A DNA stretch of 64,000 bases from Mixophyes australis (taxonomy: Eukaryota; Chordata; Amphibia; Anura; Limnodynastidae), in the NCBI GenBank assembly GCA_036250195.1, contig JAVHZZ010000004.1, forward strand, positions 158,129,227-158,193,226, in the 5' to 3' direction. The notes under the pieces are model-generated. The model was given only the letters and a program-made list of their open reading frames with translations, was not told the origin of the DNA and ran no database searches. The first letter of the stretch is position 1. The number at the start of each line of letters is the position of its first letter. The position numbers and the translations under genes are program-made. Of this stretch, positions 55,012 through 64,000 are shown piece by piece.

Positions 55012-55295
55012 GGGTGAACGGAGGATTGCCGACCCCAAAAAAAACCACCCCCCGCAAGAGCTGCTGCGCATGCGCAGCAGCTCCGTTTCTTCAGCGCTGT
55101 CCTATACAGCAGCCTCGGCGCTGTCTAAGAAGCGTCCGCGGCGGTGCTGTATACACTACAGCACCGCCGCGGACGCTTCTTTGACAGCGCTGCGGCTGCT
55201 GTATAGGACAGTGCAGCTATAGCGGCCACTTAGTTAGCGCTTAGTTTCTGGAGACTCAGAAACCCCCCCTGCGTGCGCCACTGGTAGTGGTTGTA
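55012..55295. mobile_element. Palindromic hAT-type MITE
   Basis: Left end near CAGGGGTGAACGGAGG and right end complement of CAGTGGCGCACGCAGG, with GTAGT at both flanks; the exact TSD is unclear. Two internal palindromes: a perfect 26-bp one centred on TGCGCATGCGCA (55058-55083), and a ~115-bp imperfect one (55097-55211) whose arms contain CTGTCCTATACAGCAGCC. Confidence 0.7.
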
Positions 55296-55425
55296 GTATA
55301 TTTAGTATTTAGATTTTTGAAAATAACATAAAACTATGCCTCACAGGTATTTGACGTATAAGTTAAAGTTATTGTACTAGAAAATACATGTACTTTGGTT
55401 AAAAATTGGCTAAAATACCGTAGGT

Positions 55426-55651
55426 CAGTGTTTCCCAAACTCAGTCCTCAGGGACCCCTAACAGTGCATGTTTTCCATATCTCCTTGCTGGAGCACAGGT
55501 GTACCCATTACTGACTGACACATTGTAACAGATCAACAGGTGGTATAATTACAATGTGTCAGTCAGTAATGATTACACCTGTGCTCCAGCAAGGAGATAT
55601 GGAAAACTTGCACTGTTAGGGGTCCCTGAGGACTGAGTTTGGGAAACACTG
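55426..55651. mobile_element. Foldback hAT-type MITE
   Basis: 226 bp, almost wholly palindromic: CAGTGTTTCCCAAACTCAGT at the left and its complement at the right, with arms of about 100 bp and a short unpaired centre. Flanking 8-mers CCGTAGGT and CCTTAGAT agree at 6 of 8. Confidence 0.88.
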
Positions 55652-55659
55652 CCTTAGAT

Positions 55660-56490
55660 GATGTACTTGTTAATCTGTACCATTTTGTTTCAAATATGTC
55701 TTCCGCACCTTGCCATTATGTTTGTACGCCATGCTTATATATCTACTGTTAAACTTCATATTTCAAAATAAAGAGATTTAAAAAAAAAATGACTAAAATA
55801 CTGTGTTAAGAAAATAGTTATCAATGGAACCTATTCCAACTGGGCTACGGTTATAAGTGGGGTATTTCAGGTTTCCATCTTGGAACCAATGCTGTTTAAT
55901 TTATAACGCTATAAATTATGTAGAAGTTGGATTTAAAAGTAATTTATCTGTGTTCGCTCATACCATAAAATGATGTATTCCATCCAAAATGTCTTCCGAA
56001 GATACAAACTATAGAAATGATCACTGAAAGTATAGTCATCAATGAATACTGAATACTGAGAGAATTACATCCATTATAAAGAACAAGGGCTGCAGCACTG
56101 TCCGTAAATACAAAATAAGAAGAGATAAGTTAAATTGCATCCAGTCTTCATGGCAAGAGAAGTAGTACTGTGCTATTATCTATACATATAAAATAAGGAC
56201 AGACACTGAAAAATTACACCCAGTATACAGAACAAAAAATGCGCAACTGTCTATACGCACAAAATAAGAAGAATTAATGGGAAATACACATAGCATATAA
56301 AACAGGAGATATGATACTATGTACTATTGTCCATGTATTATAATAATATTAAGATACTCTGGCTAATGTCCAATATACTTAGAAGATGTATTGAGCAGAG
56401 ATCTCCCATCCCCTTCCAACCTTTGGTCGTTATATATTTTAATATATAAATACTTGCCATCCTGCTGACATTTAATATTAAACCCATGCC
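55660..56490. other. Unassigned sequence
   Basis: AATAAA near 55768 followed by an A-run, perhaps the end of an old retroposon. No family recognised. Confidence 0.35.
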
Positions 56491-57134
56491 AAATTATTAT
56501 TACTTTTTATTTATAAGGCGCCGCACGAGATCCAAAGCACCATACATAGGGGAAAAACAAAGTATGCATCTACAGTAATATACAATACACAGACAGCAAC
56601 GAAAATACATAAATGCACTATATATAATTATACAAAGACCAGTCAACCATGAAACAACATAGATCAAAAAGTAAACATTGTATTGCAGATTAAGATCAAG
56701 TTATTTACAAGGCAGCGAGTATAAGTGGGAAATAAACACCACGTGAATTAGGCCTAAGTGTAAAGGCATGGGCTCAAGATATCTGGGCTGGGGAAGCTGG
56801 TCTGGCGGTGCAGAGGAATGGGCAGAAGGTGCAGTAGTAGAAGGAGAAAACAAAAAAAAGAGGGCCTGGCTTGTGAGAGCTTACAAGGGAAAGGGGTAGA
56901 CACAAATTGGGTGGCACTGAGAGTGGAGATGGTGTCAGAGGCAAATGAGTTAGGAGGACTGTTATGCTGGAATAAATAAATAGGCTTTAATGGCACGCTT
57001 GAAGCCTTGGAGAGTAGAGGCTCGAGAAATGGAGAGTGACATAGTTGCACCACTATATATAATATAATATATAAAGCAATCTCCAACCAGATAGCCCTTA
57101 TTGTAAAATATTGCAAATTTATTTTCAGCTCCAA
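56491..57134 (-). pseudogene. L2-like LINE 3' end
   Basis: Minus strand around 56960-57030, in a shifted frame, gives 'LQGFKRAIKAYLFQHNSPPN', an L2-type C-terminus. The 3' UTR runs to a (TAA/TAT)n tail at 56491, with a 'cttataaataaaaag' ending. Confidence 0.6.
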
Positions 57135-57300
57135 TATTACTATTATTATCTTTTATTTATAAAGCATTGACAGATTACGCAGCGCTGTACACTGAGGGGA
57201 TCATGACAAAAACAAATGACATACAATGACATGAAACAGCAGGTAAAGGTGGCCCTTCCCAAATGAGTTTACAATCTAAGAGGTTTGTGGAACATGTGAA
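57135..57300 (-). repeat. LINE/SINE tail fragment
   Basis: 'tattattatcttttatttataaagc', 'acgcagcgctgtacactgagggg' and 'tgagtttacaatctaagaggt', a second L2-type tail directly next to the previous one. Confidence 0.6.
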
Positions 57301-58430
57301 TATATAAGGAAGCATACTAACAATGGTAGCTGCTTCACGAGAAACTGTGTATGTGTAGTTATTACAGATCAGCAGATTTATCAGCCTGCAATAATAAAGC
57401 TGTCCTTGGTGGATGGAGTTTTAAGTAACTTTGCCTACTCCACAATACTTTTAAGAGACACCAAATTAATATAAAACTACCCAATAGCTCACAACTTTAT
57501 CTAAACATCCTCACCAAGATGACATTAATAACTCCCTCTCTCTAAAATAATTAGTACTTACTTTCCAGGGAACTCTTGCTCTCTAAGCAGATGCAGAATT
57601 AAAATATGGGTGGACAGATGGCTTGAAGCCAATAACACATCATAGCTCTATTATGGACCCAGTACAAAGGTTTTCTGCGCCATTTACAGTGACCCCGTGA
57701 AGCCTTCTAGGGAGCACTCTTTGTCTAATTTAATCTATTGATGTTTGTGGTCTATGAAAATAGCACCTATTCCTTATATATCTGTGGTTTATGGAATTGC
57801 ATTCCTGTCCTCCATAAAACGTTGGAACATTTGCTTACTTATATGTATGCTTATTTGAATTAGCAAGGTACCTGCTATGTACTATACATGTTGTACACTG
57901 GTTTGCTGAATATATGAGCAAATAAATACTGTTTTACTGAACTGTATACACATTTATATTTCGGAGTGATAAGACCACGCTCAATCAAACCCAGAAAGGG
58001 CTATTTATGCCTTTGGATGAATACCATCCACCCCACTACATCACATACTTTTACCTTTACCTACCTACTCTCTCTGCGCCCCAGGGGACCTATATCCTCT
58101 ACTATTGGTTTATTCAAAGGGCAGGGAATACCCTTTTTGCTCTGTGTCCCCCTGGCAGCAATATCTATCCTTTCTACACTCTATAGGGAGCGCAGAAGCC
58201 CACCCTGTTCATAGTATAAGAAAATATCTGTTGCCCTACTACACTGAGAATAGATGGTACGGCACCCTCAGCATGTACCTGCCTGGTCAGATCATGTGTT
58301 GAGCTGGCTCTCTCTATGGTGTGGAAGCATCTAGGTATACTTGTAGCTCATAGATTTAGCTATAGCATTCTGTGGTGTCTAGAGTTAACAGCATATTGTC
58401 TTGATTTTAAAAGCCATATGCTCAATTATT
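57301..58430. other. Unassigned sequence
   Basis: No gene or repeat recognised. Confidence 0.4.
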
Positions 58431-58431
58431 A

Positions 58432-58697
58432 TTATGCTTTATTTATATAGTGCTAACATATTACATTTTATGTAGTGCTTTGGAATCTTAGACTGCTTTC
58501 ACATTGGTCTCTGCTCCAGTGGAAGTTACAATATAATTTCTCTACCACGGTAACATAAATATACGCACACATTGGCCAATTTAGTCAGAATCCAATTAAT
58601 CTACCAGTATGTTTTAGATCATAAGAGGAAACCAGAGCACCTGGAAGAAACACATGCAAATGACAGCATGCAAGTTCCATGCAAATAACACTCAAGA
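58432..58697 (-). mobile_element. Degraded tRNA-derived SINE
   Basis: Same family as 33541 and 59165: 'tttatatagtgc', 'aattaatctaccagtatgtttt' and 'agaggaaaccagagcacctggaag' in order. The tRNA-like head is lost. Confidence 0.7.
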
Positions 58698-58995
58698 CAG
58701 AAAAGTATCATTTTGACCCTTTGTAAAGCACTGGTGAGGTCCCATGTGCAGATCTATTTTGGGCCTACCTTAGACACCAATTCACATAAAACTCACATAA
58801 TAGAATATGCAAGATCTATGAACAAAATAACTAACATGGGGTATGCAAGATCTCAGCTGTAAAGAAAGACTGTTTGAGATGGAGTTATTTACACTAGAGA
58901 AGAGGCGATTTAAGGTTCACACGGAGTACATTAGGACACCCACTGCAATTGGAAAAAAAGAGATTTAAGCCATGAAACTGTTGAATGCAAGATCT
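58698..58995 (+). pseudogene. CR1/Rex-like LINE fragment
   Basis: The plus strand near 58869-58925 reads FEMELFTLEKRRFKVHTEY, like the CR1-type 'LF-LEKRRLRGD' block. Upstream is a broken 'LVRP-LEY--QFWAP'-like stretch (ALVRSHVQIYFGP). Confidence 0.45.
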
Positions 58996-59164
58996 TCTAT
59001 TGGCAGACAGTGGAATTTATATATAGTATGAAGTGAACCCAGTGAGTACCTCAAAATGCCGTGGATTTACACCAATGGTCTGCCCAGTTACCTTCTTAAC
59101 TACAAAGAACATTGGACTTCCAGTAACAATGTGGTTTATTCTAGTGTACATCCATATGTATGTA

Positions 59165-59722
59165 TCATCATCATCATCATAATCAGCTATTTATATAGCA
59201 CCACTAAATTTGCTGCACTGTACAGATAACTCACTCACAGCAGTCCCTGCTCCATTGGTGCTTACAGTCTAGCATACACACACACAGACAGACTAAGGCA
59301 GTGGATCCCAAACTTTTTCAGTTCAAGGCACCCTTAGGGTTTCCATAATTTTGTCAAGGCACCCCAAGCCAAAATATTTATCAAGTAGTCCCTTGCTTAC
59401 CACTGGCCCTAGCTGAGGCACCCCTGTGAGATCGCCGAGGCACCCCAGGGAGCCTAGGCACACAGTTTGGGAACCACTGGACTAGGGTCAATTTGATAGC
59501 AGACAATTAACCTATTAGTATGTTTTTGGAGTGTGGGAGGAAACCGGAGCCCCCGGAGAAAACCCACGCAAACATGGGGAGAACATACATACATACATAC
59601 ATACAAACATACATACAAACAAACATACATACACACAGATAAGGCCATGGTCAGGAATCAAACTCATGACTCCAGTGCTTTGAGGCAGAAGTGCTAACCA
59701 CTAAGCCACAAAGCTGCCCCTG
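59165..59722 (-). mobile_element. tRNA-derived SINE carrying a MITE
   Basis: The minus strand begins TGTGGCTTAGTGGTTAGCAC (A-box-like), then GAGTTTGATTCC (B-box-like) near 59660. The body has the blocks 'ggttttctccgggggctccggtttcc' and 'cagggactgctgtgagtgag' in pieces. It ends with 'gtgctatataaatagc' and a (TGA)n tail at 59165. A CATA-type microsatellite lies at 59586-59634. A 181-bp MITE is inserted at 59299-59479. Confidence 0.85.
59299..59479. mobile_element. hAT-type MITE inside the SINE
   Basis: Ends CAGTGGATCCCAAACTTTTT and the complement of CAGTGGTTCCCAAACTGTGT. Flanking 8-mers GACTAAGG and GACTAGGG (7 of 8) come from the SINE itself. It contains repeated 'caaggcaccc' blocks. Confidence 0.88.
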
Positions 59723-59724
59723 GA

Positions 59725-60700
59725 CTGCAAAGCCCCCTGTGCTATATTGCTATATGCATAACCAGACCCGTAACTTGAAATATTACCGCCCGGGGCCTGA
59801 AGGAAATGTGACACTCCCCAAACTCTCAAGCAGCTGTTCCTCTCACACAGGACAAGTTAGGGCCCTGTGCATAACTAGTTTAGCATATGCTTTATGTCTA
59901 GATAAACAAAACTAATTTATTCTCCTCATACTTAATTGAGTAAACAGCAAAGATGTCCGAATTCATTCCATAGGTAGCTGTTTGCGCATCTCCAAGTATG
60001 CATTACATCGAACACTAAAAAACTCTGAAAATATTATCTCATAAGCATGCTTTGTTATTGAGAAAGTCTCTGGATTTGAAAAAATCTGTGTGAATCACAG
60101 AGAACTATATAGCATAGCATGCTGATCTACACAAACAATTGTTATGTACAGGATTTTTACTGTGTGTTTTGTTTCTGTGTAGAAATAGAGTTCCTTCCAG
60201 ATAAAATTTTCATTATCTAACATAAGCGTATATATAGCTATATTTCTTTGCATACCCAAAAAAGTGAACATATGGCATTAGCTTCCTCATAACTTGTGTA
60301 CTCTTTCTATCTTGACTTATCTTTTTCCTGCCTTTATCCTTTTTGGATTATTTCATTCTAACAGACATTTTAGAAGCAATAAACAGCTTAAAATGACTAT
60401 GTGATAAGTAATTTGCCTCAATGTAGAAGAGGCAGGTGAAGTGGTACACAAAACACAAATCGTGAGAATAATGGGCACCGGGTCATCTTCTGAGGTAAAT
60501 AAATTATGAGTCATTTATTTCCAGTGTAACTATGTCCAGTCTCTTAATCTAATCTTTTAGAGTTTGCAACCACACTCTCAATATCTGACTCTCAAATAGG
60601 TCAGGTTCTGCTGCACTCTGAACTTTTCTTCTCTCAGCAATGATATATGGGGGTAAATAGTCCCAGATTGGATATTGCTTTCTCTTTAACCTTGGCACCT
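59725..60700. other. Unassigned sequence
   Basis: AT-rich, no recognised feature. Confidence 0.4.
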
Positions 60701-60719
60701 GCAGGGCTGGCTCAGACTT

Positions 60720-61590
60720 AATTGGTGTTGGAGCTTCCTAACTTGATTCTTCCTGTTTGGGATACAGGCGGCTTCTATTTGCTCCCAGATGGGTTTGGAC
60801 CTGACGTATTTGGTCTGGGTTCCTTCACAGACTCTGGTTTTACTTATTTCCCCCCTATCTCCTCATCATCTTCCCAGATGTTCTGCAGATCCACAGATGT
60901 GGATCCCACCGCCCTTTCACGTTTTCCTCTTACCCTTTCCTTCTCCCCGGTATATGGTAACATCTCTTCACTGTGTTCACCAACCACAGCTGGCAGATTG
61001 TGTTCACTTTTGGGAAGCAGCAGTTACAAGTCACATTGCTGGCTCCAGGCTTCCACAACAGGGGGTCCAACCTCCTTGCTACCCTTCAGCAGTGCATCTG
61101 CACAAATTACCTTCCTTTGAAGAGGATCTCTACAAGCACTTATAGATGTAAGGCCATCATGGAATCTCTTTCTCTGGCCAGCATGCTAGCTTTCCACAGA
61201 GTAGGCCATGCATTACCTATATCCCCACAGCCAAGTTTCACACTCTTGCCATTAACAGAAACAACACTTCTCACGTTGGCTGTTTCCCTAACATCCCTAG
61301 GGGTCGAGCCAGAGATTTTAGGCAACTCTGACTTTTGGCTGGCTCCATAGTGGCTTTGCACTACTTTTACCTGGAGATTGACACCACCTTCGCCATGGGG
61401 CAGGAAATAACCTTCATCTTGTCAAGTCCAGATGAGGCCTCCTTTAGAATGATTTTCCCATGTGTCATTCTCAGGGAGAATGTCATGTGATCACAAAACC
61501 CTCCACATTCTTTTCCAGGGTACCTCAGGAGGGAATGGTATACTAAGATAACAAGGTGTTGCTCCGTCCCCACATTAGCCACCACTTTGT
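60720..61590. other. Frame-rich segment of unknown origin
   Basis: Overlapping frames of 70-130 codons on both strands (plus 60722-61120; minus 61140-61361 and 61367-61585). I recognise no domain. The minus-strand frames follow one another as if a longer coding region had been broken, so a decayed retroelement is possible. Confidence 0.3.
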
Positions 61591-61639
61591 ACCCCTATTT
61601 GGTTGGATGTGTTTTGGTGGTATGTCATTGCTGAAATAG

Positions 61640-64000
61640 AAATAATAGGGCTGGCAGTGTTGTTCTTAATCTGCAGTCACATTGTACTGTGTTATCAAAA
61701 TGGATTCACAGCAGTACACAGAAGACCAGGAGCATCAAGCAACTGATGGCACCAGTCATAATTATAGTAATCCCTCTACGTTATTTGCTAAAGTCTATGT
61801 TAAAGTGCATAGGGTTTTTAAGTCAGGGAAACAAAAATATAAAAAAAGACCTTATGCCTTGGTAAAGAAAAAAAGACCTGTAATCCAGGCAAAGTTATCT
61901 GCAGAAAAAAATAGAATTGCCAACATGCCATTCTACACGCACAGTGGCAAGGAAAGAATGAGACCTTTGCCTTTCTCTTTGAGTGCTAGTTCTGCAACTG
62001 TCACTGAGGCATCTTCTTGTAAGATCAGTCATGACCAAGCAAGACCTTGTCATTCTGACACAAAAAGTGGTGCCAAAATACTTTTACATGTAAAAGAAAA
62101 CAGTAAGGCACTAGAGGAAAATGTATGTTCAGATTCAGAAATGACACAAATCCCTGAGGAGAGCCTATCCACAAGTGCTATGGCTAGGCCTGACCTTTCT
62201 GATAGTGTACCCATAAAGAAGGCCCCTTTCAGAATTTCTGCAGATGTGTGCATGAACAGCCAAGTGTAGCCGGTGATATACAAATTGAGGATGCCACTTT
62301 GGAATTGAAACAGGATGTGGGGGATATTGTGTAGATGACAAGGGTGCTAATTAGGATGATGATGAGGATGATATTGTTTGTGTAAATCCTGCACCAGTTG
62401 AAGCAGTTCTTGCATGTGATAAGAAAAAGGCCAGTGCCATGCCTGGGCATAAGACCAAAAAATCCACCTCTTATATTTGAAATTATTTTTACCCCAATCC
62501 TGACAACAGTTGTCTAGCCATTTGTAGCGCTTGTAAAGCCACAGTCAGTAGAGGCAGGAACTTTAACCATCTAGGAATCTCATCCATGTTACGCCATCTG
62601 AAGCGAGTTCATGGCAAGCTGTTGGGAAAATTGGAAACTTATGCTAAAAAAATTAAACAAACAGCTAGGTCCCGACACCTGCAATCTACACCCACAATAC
62701 CGTCATCATCAATATCCTCAGTAGCAATTGGAGTTAGTCCTCCATTCAAGTTGCTAAGGCTATATGACTCCTCCACTATCCTGGATTCCTCAGAAGAATT
62801 CTTGAGCGTTAGTCCCACTGCTGCTGCTGCTGCTGTTGCTGGGGGTGGATCTTCATCCCAGAAGCAGACCAAGAAGAAGACTACTAGTAGTTTACAACAA
62901 TTGACTGTTAAACAATACTTTGCAAGGGGAAGCAAGAATGAAAGCTGTCACTCAGTCGCAAAGCGGATCACAGACGCCATGGCGACCATGCTGGTATTCG
63001 ATATGCGTCCAATATCCACTATTAACGTAGCTGGTTTTAGACAGTTACTTCAGGTCTTGTGTCCCCGTTACCAAATTCCATTATGACACCATTTCATTAG
63101 AAAAGCTATTCCTCACCTCTACCAGAAGGTTTGTAAAAATTTAATTATTGGGCTACAAAATGCCATTCTACCCACTGTACACTTAACCACAGATATGTGG
63201 ACAAGCGGAACTGGGCAAAGTAAAGATTATATGACTGTGATAGCCCACTGGGTTGGTGATTCGCCTTCACCAGCAGGAACAGCAGCAGCATGTACCCAAG
63301 TACATCACATTATTCAGAGGCAGACTACTCTGTGTATCACGGGCTTCACTAAGAGGCTTACAGCTGACAATCTGTTACAATAACTAAGGGATGTCATTGC
63401 AACATGGCTTATCCCGCTTGGACTCTCCTCAGGATATGTCATTTCTGATAACATCACCAATATTATGAGAGCATTACAGCTGGGTGAATTCCATCATATT
63501 CCCTGTTTTGCTCACAGAATAAACTTGGTGGTGTTTTTAAAAAATGACAGGGACGTGCAGAAGATGCTGTCTGTGGCCCGTAAAATATCTGGACATTTAC
63601 GGCATTCGGCAACAGCATGTAGGAGATTGCAGCAGCTACAAGAGCAATTTAATTTGCCCTGCCACCAACTGAAGCAAGAGGTGGTAACAAGGTGGAATTT
63701 CACCCTGTATATGCTTCTGAGGATGGAGGAACAGCAAAAAGCCATCCACGCTTACTCCACAAGCAATGACATTGGGAAATGAGGGGGATGTATTTTACTC
63801 AAGCGCGGTGGAGAAAACTTTCCGTGTTGTGCAAGGTGCTGAAGCCATTTGAAGTAGTCATCTGTGAAGTGAGTTCAGACACTTGAGCCAAGTAATTCCC
63901 TTAATCAGACTTTTGGAAAAGCAGCTAGAGAAACTGAAGGAGGAGATGAAACAAAGCAATTGCGCCAAGTATGTTGGACTTGTAGATCAAGTACTTTATT
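61640..64000 (+). mobile_element. Decayed hAT element, runs off the right edge
   Basis: Contains the plus-strand transposase pseudogene described next. Its 5' terminus could not be placed, and the 3' half lies beyond the window. Confidence 0.8.
61700..64000 (+). pseudogene. hAT transposase pseudogene, BED-finger family
   Basis: Starts MDSQQYTEDQEHQ at 61700, with an intact frame to the stop at 62267 that includes RIANMPFYTHSGKERMRP and 'NSKALEENVCSDSEMTQI'. The BED finger is near 62460-62620 (NYFYPNPDNSC, then C-X2-C, RHLKRVH), but its Trp codon is TGA at about 62478. Then come 'LTTDMWTSGTGQSKDYMTVIAHWVGDSP' (63183-63263), 'YVISDNITNIMRALQLGEFHHIPCFAHRINLV' and 'LKQEVVTRWNFTLYMLLRMEEQQKAI'. 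Stops occur near 62333, 63083, 63381 and 63781. It is clearly related to the intact protein at 49244 and shows the full domain order, including the N-terminal region. Confidence 0.92.

Noticed and set aside
1..64000. A host protein-coding gene
   Set aside because: I looked for exons with domains on both strands and found only mobile-element proteins. Short conserved host exons could still be missed by eye.

Overview
The window reads as gene-poor, transposon-packed vertebrate DNA, most likely from an anuran amphibian. The reasons are the mix of L2-, CR1-, Tx1/L1- and Penelope-type retroelements, a tRNA-derived SINE with (TGA)n tails, Tc1-like and many hAT elements, and a chromodomain Ty3/gypsy element of the Tf1/sushi type. 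I found no host protein-coding gene, rRNA or functional tRNA. Almost everything that can be explained is a mobile element, and many are nested. Several boundaries are exact because the target-site duplications (TSDs) can be read.

Layout. 1-430: Penelope-like RT fragment. 1057-2320: foldback element with (TA)n and (CA)n tracts. 2436-2678: short hAT-type MITE. 3976-5290: L2-like LINE broken by a Tc1 remnant. 6966-8794: Tx1/L1-like LINE 3' part. 8832-12053: hAT element with an exact 8-bp TSD, carrying a second hAT-type element (9350-10784, exact TSD), which carries a CR1 copy (9612-10589). 13716-14640: L2-like LINE. 18095-18600: SGNH-hydrolase-like remnant. 19013-19890: imperfect tandem repeat.

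20445-28566: a complete, very young Ty3/gypsy chromovirus (LTRs 1933 bp, TSD AGCTG, four differences noticed between LTRs) with intact gag and pol. It shows a self-priming primer-binding site, a canonical -1 frameshift signal between gag and pol, and a long leader packed with repeated hairpins, one type of which covaries. 30271-32125: a diverged solo LTR of the same family (TSD ACAGG). 36182-37094: a solo LTR of a second family (TSD ATAAG).

38839-40091: a complete but dead Tc1-like element. 42840-54985: a decayed hAT holding a 554-bp hAT MITE (43101-43654) and a 10.2-kb hAT (44506-54706, TSD CTAATATT). That large hAT has an 879-codon BED-finger transposase, a ~2.2-kb array of a 79-bp unit, a second repeat block apparently seeded from its own transposase gene, and a higher-order array beside its promoter. 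55000-64000: palindromic MITEs, LINE and SINE remnants, and another decayed hAT running off the right edge.

The most interesting material is the leader architecture of the gypsy element and the internal repeat ecology of the giant hAT.
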